A DNA stretch of 64,000 nucleotides from Prorocentrum cordatum (Eukaryota; Sar; Dinophyceae; Prorocentrales; Prorocentraceae): the NCBI GenBank assembly GCA_963575745.1, contig CAUYUJ010014277.1, positions 79,591 to 143,590 of the forward strand. The letters run 5' to 3'. The notes under the pieces were generated by a model that saw only the letters and a program-made list of their open reading frames with translations, was not told the origin of the DNA and did no database searches. This document shows, piece by piece, positions 11,208-21,743 of the stretch; position 1 is the first letter of the stretch, and the number at the start of each line of letters is the position of its first letter. Made by a program: the position numbers and the translations under genes.

Positions 11208-12900
11208 TCAGTGCTTGAACTTCAGGAGGTTCTCGGCCGAGCGCTTGATGCTGAAGATCTCCAGTTCCTGGACCCTGGCGACGCGGTACTTCGCCTTCTT
11301 GAGCGCGGCGACCATTTCGACGCGGCCGTCGCCGCGATCCTCCCAGGCCGACGCCGAAAACGCGCTGCCCTCGAAGGCGGTGAACGCCGACTCCATGGCC
11401 TTCGTCTTGAGCTCGTCATCGAGCGGGAGGGGCGCGCCAGCGCGCTGGCGCGACTTCAGCAGCTCGCCGGGCGATCCCCACCCCCGCGGAGGAGGGCTGG
11501 GAGGGGAAGGCGGGGGGGGGGGAGGAGAGGGGAGGGGCAGGGGGAGGGGGGGGGGAGGGGGGGGTGAAGAAGTGGTGGAGAAACTGACGCGGACGGATCC
11601 AGGAGGGGGGAAAAGGGAGGAGCAAGGGCGAGGAGAAGGGAGATGAGGGAGGATCATGAGGAGGAGGAGAAGGGGGGGGAGGAGGGGGGGGGGCCACAGG
11701 CGGGGGCCGGAAGACTCACTTCCAAAATCGACGCTCGTCGTCACCATCGTTGCCGTCCTTTGTCCCGGTGTCGTCCTGATCGGCATTGTCGCGGTCGTTG
11801 CCGCTCGTCGTCGTCGTTGTCGCCGCCCCCGTCGGCGGCCCCATCGTCGCCGTCGCCGGCGTCGTCGCCGCCGTCGTCTTCGGAAGTGAGCCGCGCAATC
11901 CCCCCCCGCGCCCCTCCAGTCGCCATTCGGCCAGCTGTCCCGCGCCAACTCGTAGGCCCTGCTGAACAAGGTCTCGGCCTCGATCTTCGAGCGGCCCCGC
12001 GCGTCGCGAACCTGGCTCAGCTCGCTCTTCTTGGTGGCGTCCGTCTTCCAGCAGGGCGCCGTGGTGGCCTGGGGCAAGGCCTTCAGCTCGTCGGCCTAAG
12101 TCGCGATGGGCTTCTCCTCCTCCTTCTCGGCGGCGTCCGCGACCTGGAGGTGCGCAGCGCTCGCGGGATCGAGAACGGCGGCGAAAATGGCTGCCGCCTT
12201 CTCGCGAGCATCCACGACGGCCAGCGCGGCCCCCTCCAGCGCCAAGATGATCGTCGAGGGCTTCTCTCCACCATCGAAGGCCACGTGCTCGGTGAGCATC
12301 GCGATGGCATGCTTCGTCGCGTCGCACAGGTTGACGGCGTCATCCGAAGCCCACGGCGCCAGGGCTTCGCCAGCTTGGATGATCGTCTCGCGGTCGCCAA
12401 TCAAGCGCTTAATGCGTGTCTGAACCGCTGCGTGACTGAAGCCGTCCACCTCCTCGACGAACATCTTTAATCCAAGAGCGTCCTTGACAGCCTCGCGAAG
12501 GTTGCTGACCGCGGTGATCTCGCACTGTCCAAGCGCAGCCGTCTCGCACTTGAAGAAGCTCTTCCTGGTCTCGATCATGTTGTCGGAGATCAGTTTCATC
12601 TTCGCCTCGCCCTGGAACTGTTGGATGGCGCCAAAGAGCTCGTGCTTGAGCGTGGCGAAATCCGTGCACAAAGGGAACGCGATGTCGGCATATTCCAAGT
12701 ACGACTGGAAGGCGGGCTTCAGCTCCATGGCAAGCGCTCCAGACTCACCGTCGCCATCATAAACTTTCAAAGTACGGCGACCACAAGCTAGAGTGCGGCG
12801 GCGAACATATTCTGAGAAGTCGTGCGAGAGGTCCTCTGGGGGCTCGGGCGCCAGCTGCGTGAGGAAATCGCGCGCGCTCGTCAAGGCCAGGGCGCGTCCC
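11208..12900 (-). CDS. Unrecognised multi-exon protein, 5' end lost in the assembly gap
   Basis: Reading from the gap, a continuous minus frame (12,900 to 12,099) encodes an acidic, helical, Ala/Glu/Lys-rich protein with regularly spaced hydrophobics, for example KMKLISDNMIETRKSFFKC and KRLIGDRETIIQAGEAL. I see no transmembrane segment or catalytic motif. An in-frame TAG stands at 12,096-12,098, yet the same frame continues sensibly to about 11,905 (TDATKKSELSQVRDARGRSK). An approximately 400-bp pyrimidine-rich block on the sense strand then looks like an intron. A last exon (about 11,490-11,208) ends VQELEIFSIKRSAENLL and so on, with a TGA stop just past 11,208. The TAG is either a nonsense mutation or hidden by a short intron. 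I do not recognise the family. Confidence 0.55.
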
Positions 12901-13000
12901 NNNNNNNNNNNNNNNNNNNNNNNNNNNNNNNNNNNNNNNNNNNNNNNNNNNNNNNNNNNNNNNNNNNNNNNNNNNNNNNNNNNNNNNNNNNNNNNNNNNN
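12901..13000. other. Assembly gap (100 N)
   Basis: Exactly 100 undetermined bases, the conventional size for a gap of unknown length. It falls between the gene at 11.2-12.9 kb and a satellite array, so the collapsed or missing sequence is probably more satellite plus the 5' exons of that gene. Confidence 0.98.
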
Positions 13001-14708
13001 CCCACCTGGCCCCGACCCCCCCAGGCCTCTGGGCTCTGTTCTTGGGACCCCCCGACCTGACGATTTCTCGCCCAAAAACGACCAACGCCCCCCACCTGGC
13101 CCCCACCTGGCCCCGACACCCCCAGGCCTCTGGGCTCTTTTCTTGGGACCCCCGACCCCACGATTTCTCGACCAAAAACGACCAACGCCCCCCACCTGGC
13201 CCCCACCTGGCCCCGACACCCCCAGGCCTCTGGGCTCTGTTCTTTGGACCCCCACCTAGCCCCGAGACCCCCAGGCCTCTGGGCTCTGTTCTTGGGACCC
13301 CCCCCACCCCACGATTTCTCACCCCAAAACGACCAACGACCCCCACCTGGCCCCCACCTGGCCCCGACACCCCCTAGGCTCTGGGCTCTGTTCCTCGCCC
13401 CCCGACCCCGCGTTGGGCCCGCCAAAACGACCACGCCTCCCACCTGGGCCCCCACCTGGGCCCGAAACATCCTACCCCCCCCCGCCTCTATGCTCTGTTC
13501 TTGGAACCCCCGACCCCACGATTTCTCGCCAAAAAAACAAGCAACGCCTCCCACCTGGCCCCCACCTGGTCCCGACACCCCCTAGCCTCTGGGCTCTCTT
13601 CTTGGGACCCCCGACCCCACGATTTCTCACCCAGAAACGACCAACGACCCTCACCTGGAGCCCCCCAACAAAAACCCTGTCCCGACACTCCCAAGGCCTC
13701 TGGGCTCTGTTCTGGGACCCCCCGGACGCCCAGAAGTTTTGTCAAAACGACCACCGCGCCCCCACCGGCCCCACCTGTCCACCGCCACCCACAGGCCTCT
13801 GGCTCTGTTCTCGGAATTCCCTCCACACCACGATTCTCAGCCGCCCCCCAAACCGTACCCTCCCCCCCCCCCCCCCCCCCTGGCCCCTACCTGGCCCCGA
13901 CACTCCCAGGCCTCTGGGCTCTGTTCGTGGGGCCCCCCACCCCACGATTTCTCGCCCAAAATCAACCGATACCCCCCCGCATGGCCCCCACCTGGCCCCG
14001 ACACCCCCAGGCCTCTGGGCTCTGTTCTTGATCCCCCCACCCCACGATTTCTCGCCCCAAATCGACTGATACCTCCCCGCCTGGCTTTCTCGCCCAAAAT
14101 CGACCGATCCCCCCTACCTGCCCCCCCCCCCTCCCCCTCTCCCCACCTGGCTTCCACCTGGCCCCGAATCCCCCAGGCCACGGCTTCTGTTCTTGGGACC
14201 CCCCACCGTAACGGATTTTCTCGCCCAAAATCGACCCGATTTACCTTCCACCCTTACCCCACCCGTGGCCCCGACACCCCATTCTCTGGGCTCTGTTCTT
14301 GGGAACCCCCCACCCACGATTTCTCGCCTAGAAAATCAAACCGATACTCCCCCCCCCCCCCCTAGATGCCCCCACCTAGCCCGACACCCCCATGCCTCTG
14401 GGCTCTGTTCTTCGGTCCCCCCACTCCGCAATTTCTCTCCCAAAACCGACCGATACCCCGTACCTAGCCCTCACCTGGCCCCGACACCCCCAGGCCTCTG
14501 GGCTCTGTTCTTGGGACCCCCCACCCCACGATTTCTCGCCCAAAATCGACCGATACACACCACCTGGCCCCCACCTGGCCCCGACACCGCCAGCCCTCTG
14601 GGCTCTGTTCTTGGGACTCCCCACCCCGCGATTTCTCGCCCAAAATCGACCGATATCCCCCTTCCCCCCCCCCCCCCACCCACCCCACCTGGCCCGCACC
14701 TGGCCCAC
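13001..14708. repeat. Satellite array of about 100-bp units
   Basis: The words AGGCCTCTGGGCTCTGTT, GGGACCCCCGACC, CACGATTTCTCGCCCAAAA and CCCCACCTGGCCCCGACAC recur in fixed order. The first three copies of AGGCCTCT lie at 13,023, 13,123 and 13,223, giving a 100-bp period; later units vary in length and some are truncated. I count roughly sixteen units up to the gap edge. Divergence rises toward 14,700. The array ends about 10 bp from the stop codon of the Helitron gene. Frames on either strand across it are periodic artefacts. Confidence 0.85.
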
Positions 14709-14718
14709 GTGGCAACAG

Positions 14719-17700
14719 CTATTCAGTCTTACGCACTTTTGTCACCGACGCGTGGCTCCGCTCAGCGACTTCTTTCCTTTTGCGCTCTTGGCCAGCACAG
14801 CACACGTTGCACCTTTGCTTTCCATTCGCCTTCTGCGAAGTCCGCTCGGCCAACCAGCTGCTGTACTCCTCCTTCCCGAAAGCGCCTTTGCATTCTACGC
14901 ATGTCCACTTTCCGCGCTGCATCTTCGCACCGCCGGTGCAGCGCTTGCACTTGCGGTGAAGATTTGCCACGCCGTCCCACATCCAATCGGAATAACATGT
15001 CTTCTGTTGCGCCTTCTCGCACACTACACAAGTTCTCTCTTCCTTCCTCCCTGCAGCGACGCACTGCTTGCACTTACGATGCAGATCAGCCACGCCGCCC
15101 CACATCCATTCTGAAAAAAACTCTTGCCGCTGCCCCACCCTGCACACCACGCAAGTTTTAATGTCCTTCCTCGCCGCCTTGTCCCGCCCTGCTGCTGCAG
15201 CGTTTACGCATTCCCTACATTGCATCGATGCTACCGGCGCGTTAACCAACATGTGCTCTGAAAACTCGGCTCTCCTTTTTGGGATTCCGCACTTGGAACA
15301 CACGCGCTCTTTTGCCTCTTCGGCACGGGCCTTCTCCTCCTCTCTCTGCAACCTCTTACACGCCTTGCATGTGGGTTCCTCGTTGATAACAGTTTCCGCT
15401 TTGGCAAATTGATCTAGTAACTTCTGCTCGCCGCAGCGCGAACACTTCAGATGCTTCTTCGCCTCTTCGCAGTCCAGGCACATTCCTCCTTTGCATCGGG
15501 CATTCCCTGCCTTGTCCCACTGAGTCGCCCCGAATCCTTCCTCGTACTTGCTCTTCTCGCACACATAACACTTTCGCCTCTCGGGGCAGTCTACGCAACG
15601 TCGCGTGGTCAACTTCGATGGGTGGTGCTGTGACGCGTGGAAAGCCTCCTGGCACTTCCATAGACCACACTCCATGCATTGCCACGGCGTGCCGGACCTC
15701 TTCTTATCTTCCAGGCACACGCTGCACACGCGGAGCCCATCTGCGCGGCTCCACTGCCCGACCGTTGGGTACATGTTCTTGTACTTCGTGCACCCGCAGA
15801 CCGCGCACCTGCCAGACGGCATGAACTCCCGCTCTATCGCCTCCCAGTCCAACTCTTCTCCGCGCAACGTGCGCAGTAGTAAGTCCGGGCCCTTCCGTTC
15901 GTCCTTCTTCTGATACGGCGCAATATCGAAAGGGCGAAAGGTCAGCATGTCCTCGCGGCGTTGCACCCGCGTCAGTGCCACGTAGCTCGACAGAGGTGAC
16001 GTGCCCCCACCGATGCTCAGGTCCACTATGACACCTTGCTTGAACGTCTGCCCCTGCGCCGCATGGGCCGTCACTCCGAAGGCCGGAGCCGGCGGGAACT
16101 GCCGTCTTTTGACCTTCAGTCGCGGATGCGGACGGCCCTTGTCCACGAACCAATCCTTCTTCTGCGGAATCACGGGGTACAACCCGGGCGTCTTCAATCC
16201 CTCGATCGTCCACTGGCATGGCTTCCTGCCGCCGTTCCCGTCTTCGCCTTCGTCGAACAACACGAAGATCACTTTCGGAGTCTTCTTCAATATGGTCTCC
16301 CCGCCGCGCGTGACTCGATCATTGACGGCGTCCCCGTCGCATACCCAGGATTGCACCCGGCCCACGCGACCGCGCAGCAGGTTTTTGTCCTCGCTTCGAT
16401 CGATATGATCGGTCAGAGCGACGGGCATGCCTTCAGCGATGGGCAAGAAACCGTACAAGTCCCCGCTCTCCTTGTCGTGGCGTTGGAGCCATGCCATCTT
16501 CTGCTGCGGCAGATCCGGCCGCTCCCGCAGCGCCTCTGGCGTGGGCGTATCTCGCGCAGGGACGTACACCATCGGCATCCTGTGCTTCCGTGCGTACTGG
16601 GCCGCACGGAGCTTGTTCGCCTCGTACTTCACGTCGTTGTTTGGGAACACACCCGGCGCCACGAGGAACTTGTCTGACTGCAGACGCGGGTCGTCGGGTC
16701 CATCCACCACGAGCTTGCGGCGTGCGCGTTCCGTTCTGCACACCTTGCACTCCTGCTCGCGGATATCTTTCGGCGTCACGGGGCGTTTCCGTCGTTGCCC
16801 CGCGCTTGACGACGTTGCGTCCCTTCCGCCACTGCACAGTTCCCGACACGCCCGATTCCCGCAGCAGACGTCCCCCCCCAGCCAGCTCCCAGGAACGGAC
16901 GTATGCCGGCCGTGCAAGAATGCGTGCGCATCCGCCGACAGCGAGCCTCTTCGGAATTCCTCCTGCACCTCCTTCAACCAGGCGTCGTCGCATCGCTCGC
17001 ACTCTTCCAGCTCTGTCACGCCCTGAATCCCACACTCGGCCCCGCCCCACAGTAGCGATTGACCGTGCAACACGGGTGGCAGCGATGTGTACTTGCGCGC
17101 AGCCGAAATCCGCTCCGTGGGGACGTCGGCGAGAAAGCCTCCGTCAGGGGGGGCCAGCTGCCAGAAGTCACCACTCAGCACGACGTTGAGGCCGCCGAAC
17201 GGGCGTGGAACGCCATCGTCGCCGAGTTTCGTCGTGCCCACGTCCCGAATGACCCCGCGAAGTTTCGCGTCCACTTCTGCTAGCAGTCTAGCGCTCACCA
17301 TGCTTATCTCATCGATAAAGAGCCACCTCCACTGGAGCAGCCGCTTCGCAGCCTCGTACTGCAACTTCACGTCCTCCCCCCCCTTCTCTTCCCCCCGCTT
17401 GATAGCCGGAATGCCACACGCATGGTGAATGGTGTCGCCTCCCAGCAGCTGAGCCATGACGGCCTGCAAGGCGGTTATCTGGAAGTGCACTCCGATAGTC
17501 CATTTCATCACCTTCTCGAACAACTCACGACGAATAATGCGAAGCACGTGCGACTTGCCGGTCCCAGGGCCCCCGTGCATGCACCACTGCAGCGGATCAC
17601 CCATGCTGCCGTCCTCACTTCCCTCGCCGTCTATCTCGCGCATTACTCGATTCGCCACCTTCTTCACCATCTCGAACTGCTTCGCGTTCACAACACGCCG

Positions 17701-20190
17701 TCCCGTCTGCTTGTCCACCCGGAACTCTAGGTCCCTGAGCCACGCGGCAACGTCCTCCGATGTTGCGGCCTGGCCAGCGACGATAACTGCGCCGTCAGCC
17801 TCCGCCAGTCGGTCCGCCATGGATTGCTCCTTGTTCCGAGATTTGCGCGCCTCCCTGAGTACCTGCTCAACGTCGCAGGGCTCCTCTGCGGGCCATGCAC
17901 CCGGAATCTCGCTCAACGGCGTTTCGCCATCGCGGAGCCCCCACACCTGTTGCGCGACACTCATGCCCCCTTTCGAATTTTCGTAGTGGGAGACGCCTCC
18001 GGCTCCCTGCCCAGGGTCTGCGTCGTCCTCCTCGCTGCTGCTGTTTCCGTCGCCGTCCTTGCGCCTCTTCCCGCCCACGCGGGACTTCAGCGCATCGTCG
18101 AGCTGATCGAAGCCCACGTCCAACTCCTCGTCGCTCACGTCTTCGTCGGTCCCGTCCCCCGCTTCTTCAGTGTCTCGTGGCCGGACGCGGTACACACTCA
18201 GGAAGTTGCCCACGTACCGCGCGGCTTCCTTCGTCTGCACCCCGCCGTCCAGCCACGCCACCATGGCCGCGTCCCACGTCGGCGCGTCGCCGCGCAGGCT
18301 CCCTGCGAACACGACGTGCGCGTCGGCCGCGTCAGGCCTCAACGTCCACGGGTGGAAGTACGTCATCACAATGCGCGCAGATCGCTCCGCTTCTCCAGGA
18401 CGTCCGCGTGGCACGGGCGCTCCGAAAAAGGTTGGTGCCTTGGGTCTCTTGTTCCGCTTGAGCACCCACGTGTGACGAAGGTGGGCGCACCCGTCTGTCT
18501 CTGGGTACGGCACCCAATCCACGCCTCCTCCTTCCTTCACCATGTAGTCCTCCCCAGGTTCCAGGTCCTGCTCCAATCTCGGGTTCTTACAATTCTCGCG
18601 CACCTTTTCCTTGCCCTTCTGCGTCAAGACAGCGCGATGCCGAGGATGGTCCGCATCCCCGAGTCTCGTGGGGAACGACACCAACACCGGCGTCCAGAAC
18701 GTCGCGAACTCGTACGGCGACAAGTGCCACAGGTCGGGCTCGTTCGGTCGCAGTCCATACAACATGGCCACGTCTCGGAAGGTCACCTTTCTGCGTCTCC
18801 TCTGCCGCATGTCCACTTCAGCAAACTGCGCTTTCCGCCCGCCTGCCGCGCGGTCTGCCAGGCGCTCGACCAAGTCCACGTACTCGCGTCCATAAAAGGC
18901 TGTGGTCTGGCACGACTTCAGTGCTTCCGCCGCAGTGACGTCGTCCTCCCTCGCGAACGCTCTCAGGTTCGCACACTCCACTTGCCCCCGCACGATGCCT
19001 TTGCCGTACGCGTCGCTCATGATGCGATTCGCTACTCTCTTCCCGATCCGATTCAAATTCTCGCCCTGCAGCTGCCTGCCAAGCTTCTCTACCCCCTTGC
19101 AGCACTCCTTCACTTCGTGAAAAGCCATGGGTTGCCGTTTCGTGCAGTAGTCGCAGGCGTACCCTGCCTGTGCGTCCTGTGCCATCTGCGCGACCTTGAT
19201 GATCGCTGCGTCGTTGAGCTTCTTATCGCACGCTTTCCCGCACGTACAACAAACCTCTGTGATGGGGAATCGATACGGCAATTGCACGTCCGAATTGAAC
19301 CGTTGCGCGGACAACATGCATGGATGCGTGCCGTTCAGACTCGCGTGATTCATCGGCCCGTGCAGGCTTCCCGTCCGATTCCGTCGCCCTGCCTTTGGCA
19401 TGTCCAACGCTGCCGCCTGCCCTGGACACACGACGATGGCGCGGTCAATGAGCTGCGACGTCCGCGGAAAGTCCGCCTTACACAGCTTCGGGTTGTCCTT
19501 CCGGCGGCACGCCGGCAGGGGTACTCGCTCACCAGTCTCTTCGTTCTTCAAATGCACGTGGTTCTGCTTCCTCTCCTGCAGGTACTGCACGTCTTCGTCC
19601 AGGTACGCTTTCTCCCATGCCACAGCGTCGTATGCTGCCTCCTTCTCCGTTGCTTCTGGGTCCAGTGTGCGACACTGAAACGCGGGCCTGCAAATGAGAC
19701 CGCCCTCGTTCTTGAACTCTGGCCACGACTTCTCTGCCTCATCCAACTTGCCATTAATCTCCTCCGGTGTCATCTGCTCCGAATAAACCTGGCGGCACAC
19801 GCGACTCTTATACTTCAAATAATCCTCAACGATCATCCTTCCACGGCCTTCCACCTCGTCGCGGACGATTTCGAATACCTCGTCCAGCGGTGTGTGCTGG
19901 TGCAGGCACTGGATGAATACCTGGCAGTGCGCGTGGAGAGACCCCGTGGACTTCTGCGCTTCGATCGACACGTAGTAGGCATCAACGCGCCCGAACGCGC
20001 CCCCCCCGGGCTGAGCATTACTCCCGAACAGGTCCTGGCAAGGTGCCCCATTCTCCGCCTCGTTGCACCGCGGGCAGTTCGGACAGGTCCGCACGCCGAA
20101 CAAGTGACGGAGCGTGGCGTCCACCAGGATACGGAAGCCGTCCACGCTGGCCATGGGATCTCTCGCAAGAATTCGTCTGCGCTCGTCCAT
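14719..20190 (-). CDS. Helitron Rep-helicase, C-terminal part with zinc-finger tail
   Basis: This 1,823-codon frame holds the catalytic half. Residue numbers count from the Met at 20,190, which is probably internal. The HUH nuclease motif is SLHAHCQVF (His86, His88). The two-tyrosine motif is YACDYCTK (Tyr344, Tyr348). An acidic, Ser/Glu-rich linker spans 675-730. The SF1B PIF1-like helicase follows: Walker A GGPGTGKS 873-880, Walker B LFIDEIS 957-963, motif III GDFWQLAPP near 1,007-1,015, motif V TAHAAQGQTF near 1,374-1,383, and motif VI YVALTRVQRRED 1,403-1,414. From 1,462 to 1,797 there are sixteen CxxC knuckles forming eight pairs, resembling Stc1-type modules. The frame stops with TAG at 14,719-14,721. 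All core motifs look intact. Confidence 0.9.
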   Translation of the reverse strand: MDERRRILARDPMASVDGFRILVDATLRHLFGVRTCPNCPRCNEAENGAPCQDLFGSNAQPGGGAFGRVDAYYVSIEAQKSTGSLHAHCQVFIQCLHQHTPLDEVFEIVRDEVEGRGRMIVEDYLKYKSRVCRQVYSEQMTPEEINGKLDEAEKSWPEFKNEGGLICRPAFQCRTLDPEATEKEAAYDAVAWEKAYLDEDVQYLQERKQNHVHLKNEETGERVPLPACRRKDNPKLCKADFPRTSQLIDRAIVVCPGQAAALDMPKAGRRNRTGSLHGPMNHASLNGTHPCMLSAQRFNSDVQLPYRFPITEVCCTCGKACDKKLNDAAIIKVAQMAQDAQAGYACDYCTKRQPMAFHEVKECCKGVEKLGRQLQGENLNRIGKRVANRIMSDAYGKGIVRGQVECANLRAFAREDDVTAAEALKSCQTTAFYGREYVDLVERLADRAAGGRKAQFAEVDMRQRRRRKVTFRDVAMLYGLRPNEPDLWHLSPYEFATFWTPVLVSFPTRLGDADHPRHRAVLTQKGKEKVRENCKNPRLEQDLEPGEDYMVKEGGGVDWVPYPETDGCAHLRHTWVLKRNKRPKAPTFFGAPVPRGRPGEAERSARIVMTYFHPWTLRPDAADAHVVFAGSLRGDAPTWDAAMVAWLDGGVQTKEAARYVGNFLSVYRVRPRDTEEAGDGTDEDVSDEELDVGFDQLDDALKSRVGGKRRKDGDGNSSSEEDDADPGQGAGGVSHYENSKGGMSVAQQVWGLRDGETPLSEIPGAWPAEEPCDVEQVLREARKSRNKEQSMADRLAEADGAVIVAGQAATSEDVAAWLRDLEFRVDKQTGRRVVNAKQFEMVKKVANRVMREIDGEGSEDGSMGDPLQWCMHGGPGTGKSHVLRIIRRELFEKVMKWTIGVHFQITALQAVMAQLLGGDTIHHACGIPAIKRGEEKGGEDVKLQYEAAKRLLQWRWLFIDEISMVSARLLAEVDAKLRGVIRDVGTTKLGDDGVPRPFGGLNVVLSGDFWQLAPPDGGFLADVPTERISAARKYTSLPPVLHGQSLLWGGAECGIQGVTELEECERCDDAWLKEVQEEFRRGSLSADAHAFLHGRHTSVPGSWLGGDVCCGNRACRELCSGGRDATSSSAGQRRKRPVTPKDIREQECKVCRTERARRKLVVDGPDDPRLQSDKFLVAPGVFPNNDVKYEANKLRAAQYARKHRMPMVYVPARDTPTPEALRERPDLPQQKMAWLQRHDKESGDLYGFLPIAEGMPVALTDHIDRSEDKNLLRGRVGRVQSWVCDGDAVNDRVTRGGETILKKTPKVIFVLFDEGEDGNGGRKPCQWTIEGLKTPGLYPVIPQKKDWFVDKGRPHPRLKVKRRQFPPAPAFGVTAHAAQGQTFKQGVIVDLSIGGGTSPLSSYVALTRVQRREDMLTFRPFDIAPYQKKDERKGPDLLLRTLRGEELDWEAIEREFMPSGRCAVCGCTKYKNMYPTVGQWSRADGLRVCSVCLEDKKRSGTPWQCMECGLWKCQEAFHASQHHPSKLTTRRCVDCPERRKCYVCEKSKYEEGFGATQWDKAGNARCKGGMCLDCEEAKKHLKCSRCGEQKLLDQFAKAETVINEEPTCKACKRLQREEEKARAEEAKERVCSKCGIPKRRAEFSEHMLVNAPVASMQCRECVNAAAAGRDKAARKDIKTCVVCRVGQRQEFFSEWMWGGVADLHRKCKQCVAAGRKEERTCVVCEKAQQKTCYSDWMWDGVANLHRKCKRCTGGAKMQRGKWTCVECKGAFGKEEYSSWLAERTSQKANGKQRCNVCCAGQERKRKEVAERSHASVTKVRKTE

Positions 20191-21743
20191 GGCGGCACTC
20201 CTGCCTCCCCCGTGGTCATCGGCAGGTCCATGTGCAGCCCATCCATGTCGGGGGCTACGCGCGGCCAGCCCCGACTCCCCGCCAGCCGCGAGTGCGCTTC
20301 ATCATCAGCTGCCTTGTGCACGGGGTCCTGCCGGCGAGTGCGCGAGAGTCTCACCATGAGCAGATTGTGACCTTCGTCGGGCGAGAAGGTTACGAATATG
20401 GGGACGCCGTACCGCACTCGCAGCGCGTTCGTCTCAAATCGCATGACTCGACGCGCTTCCTGCGTCCCAGACAGTCGCCGCGAAGTGTGCTCTATGTGCG
20501 TCAGCAGCTTATGGGCGGCTTTCCCCAACCCTGGCACGTGCCGCACTTTGGTCATGTCGCCGTTTACTTTCTGTTTCCTATTGTTGATGTCTACGTACTT
20601 CCCGTCGAGCGCGCGATAAATCTGCTTCGCTCCTTCCGCGATTTCCGCGGGAGTGAGCTGTTCGACCTCGCCTGATGCGTTCGCTGACACATACGTGAAC
20701 CACGTCCTGCTCAGGTTCACAGCCGATCGAAACACAAGGTTCCACGACGCGAATCCGAAGTGCCAGTCGCGGGAAATCTGGCTCTCCACGCGACGACTCA
20801 TTATCCTCACCCACAGCGGCAGCTCCACCCGCGGCGCCCCGTTCCCCCGTCGGTGGCGCGGGCGCTTCATGAACTCTGGGCAGTCAGGCATTCCCGTGCA
20901 ATACTTAAACACAAACGCGAACGCGACGCCGAAATACCAGGGCTCGAACTGATCCATCATAACGTTTCCAGTGCGCACGCGGAGCCGATCCACACGCTTC
21001 CTTTCGCGCCCGGCCTGCATCAGCATGTCGCGCTCCACTGCTTCTCGCGCCGCTTCGTCCGCGCTCGAGGCCGTGCCCTCGCGGACGCGGCCGCGTTTCC
21101 CTGTCCGTTCTGCCTTTCCGCCGCCTTCCTCGTCTTCGCTGGAGTTCGACGTGCCGTCGGCCCCGCCATGCGCGCACTCCTCATCTAGCCGTTGCACGAA
21201 GGTCCGCACGGCCTCAATCCGCTGCGCATTGATGTCTCCCTCGTCGAAACTGCTCTTCTCACACACCACAGCGTTCGCCTTCGTGGTCTCCAAAATTTCT
21301 CCCGCCTCACGTAGCCCGTCGGGCCTCGGCACGGGCGTCGCCGCCTTCTGCATTTGTATCTTCTCAAGCGCGTCGTCCAGGGGTACCAGGCGCATGATCG
21401 CCGGTGGCACGCCTTCCTCCGGAAGCTCCATGGCTCTTTTCCGGACCTCATCCATGTCCACGTTCCGGTACGCGCGATGCCCGCGAGCCTTCGCCCCCTC
21501 GATGAGATCCACGACCACCTTCCTGCGCACCAGAGCCTGGTGCACGAACGTGGACATGCTTTCAGCAGTATCGTCGTCGCCGCCCGACTTCAAGATCACA
21601 GACACGATGCCTGCAAGCTCCGCGCCCGTGCGTGGAAGTGCCGGCGCATGCCCGTCCGCGGCAGCCTCTTCAGCAGCAGCCAACTGCGCTAGAACGTCCG
21701 TCCACGGCATCGGGAACGACGTCGCGTTTCCGCGGGCCGCCAT
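20191..21743 (-). CDS. Helitron-like N-terminal (pre-Rep and Rep start) part
   Basis: This frame runs from the Met at 21,743 and is the middle of the transposon protein. It opens with RMAARGNATSFPMPWTDVL, the RGNxxxFP pattern that follows the ALAND motif in Helitrons. Then comes VRRKVVVDLIEGAKARGH-type helical sequence, an acidic linker, and the Helitron-like N domain leading to GVPIFVTFSPDEGHNLLM, the usual start of the Rep fold. Near 20,180-20,200 the protein passes by a single frame change into the next frame, with GVPPW joining to DERRRILARDPMASVDGF. Beyond that point the continuation of this frame, to 19,833, is out-of-phase. Confidence 0.8.

Noticed and set aside
1711-12098. Reassignment of TAG/TAA to glutamine, suggested by several in-frame stops (1,711; 2,570; 4,754; 12,096)
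   Set aside because: A TGA also interrupts coding-like sequence at 56,552, the long Helitron frames contain no internal stops, and the affected genes show frame changes too, so decay or missed splicing is simpler.
13001-14708. CRISPR-like regular repeats (also considered for 46,738-46,960)
   Set aside because: Units are contiguous satellites or palindromic minisatellites without unique spacers or cas genes, in an intron-containing genome.
17824-20370. An 848-codon plus-strand frame
   Set aside because: It lies exactly opposite the Helitron Rep-helicase, whose motifs are all on the minus strand; it is a shadow of GC-biased codons.
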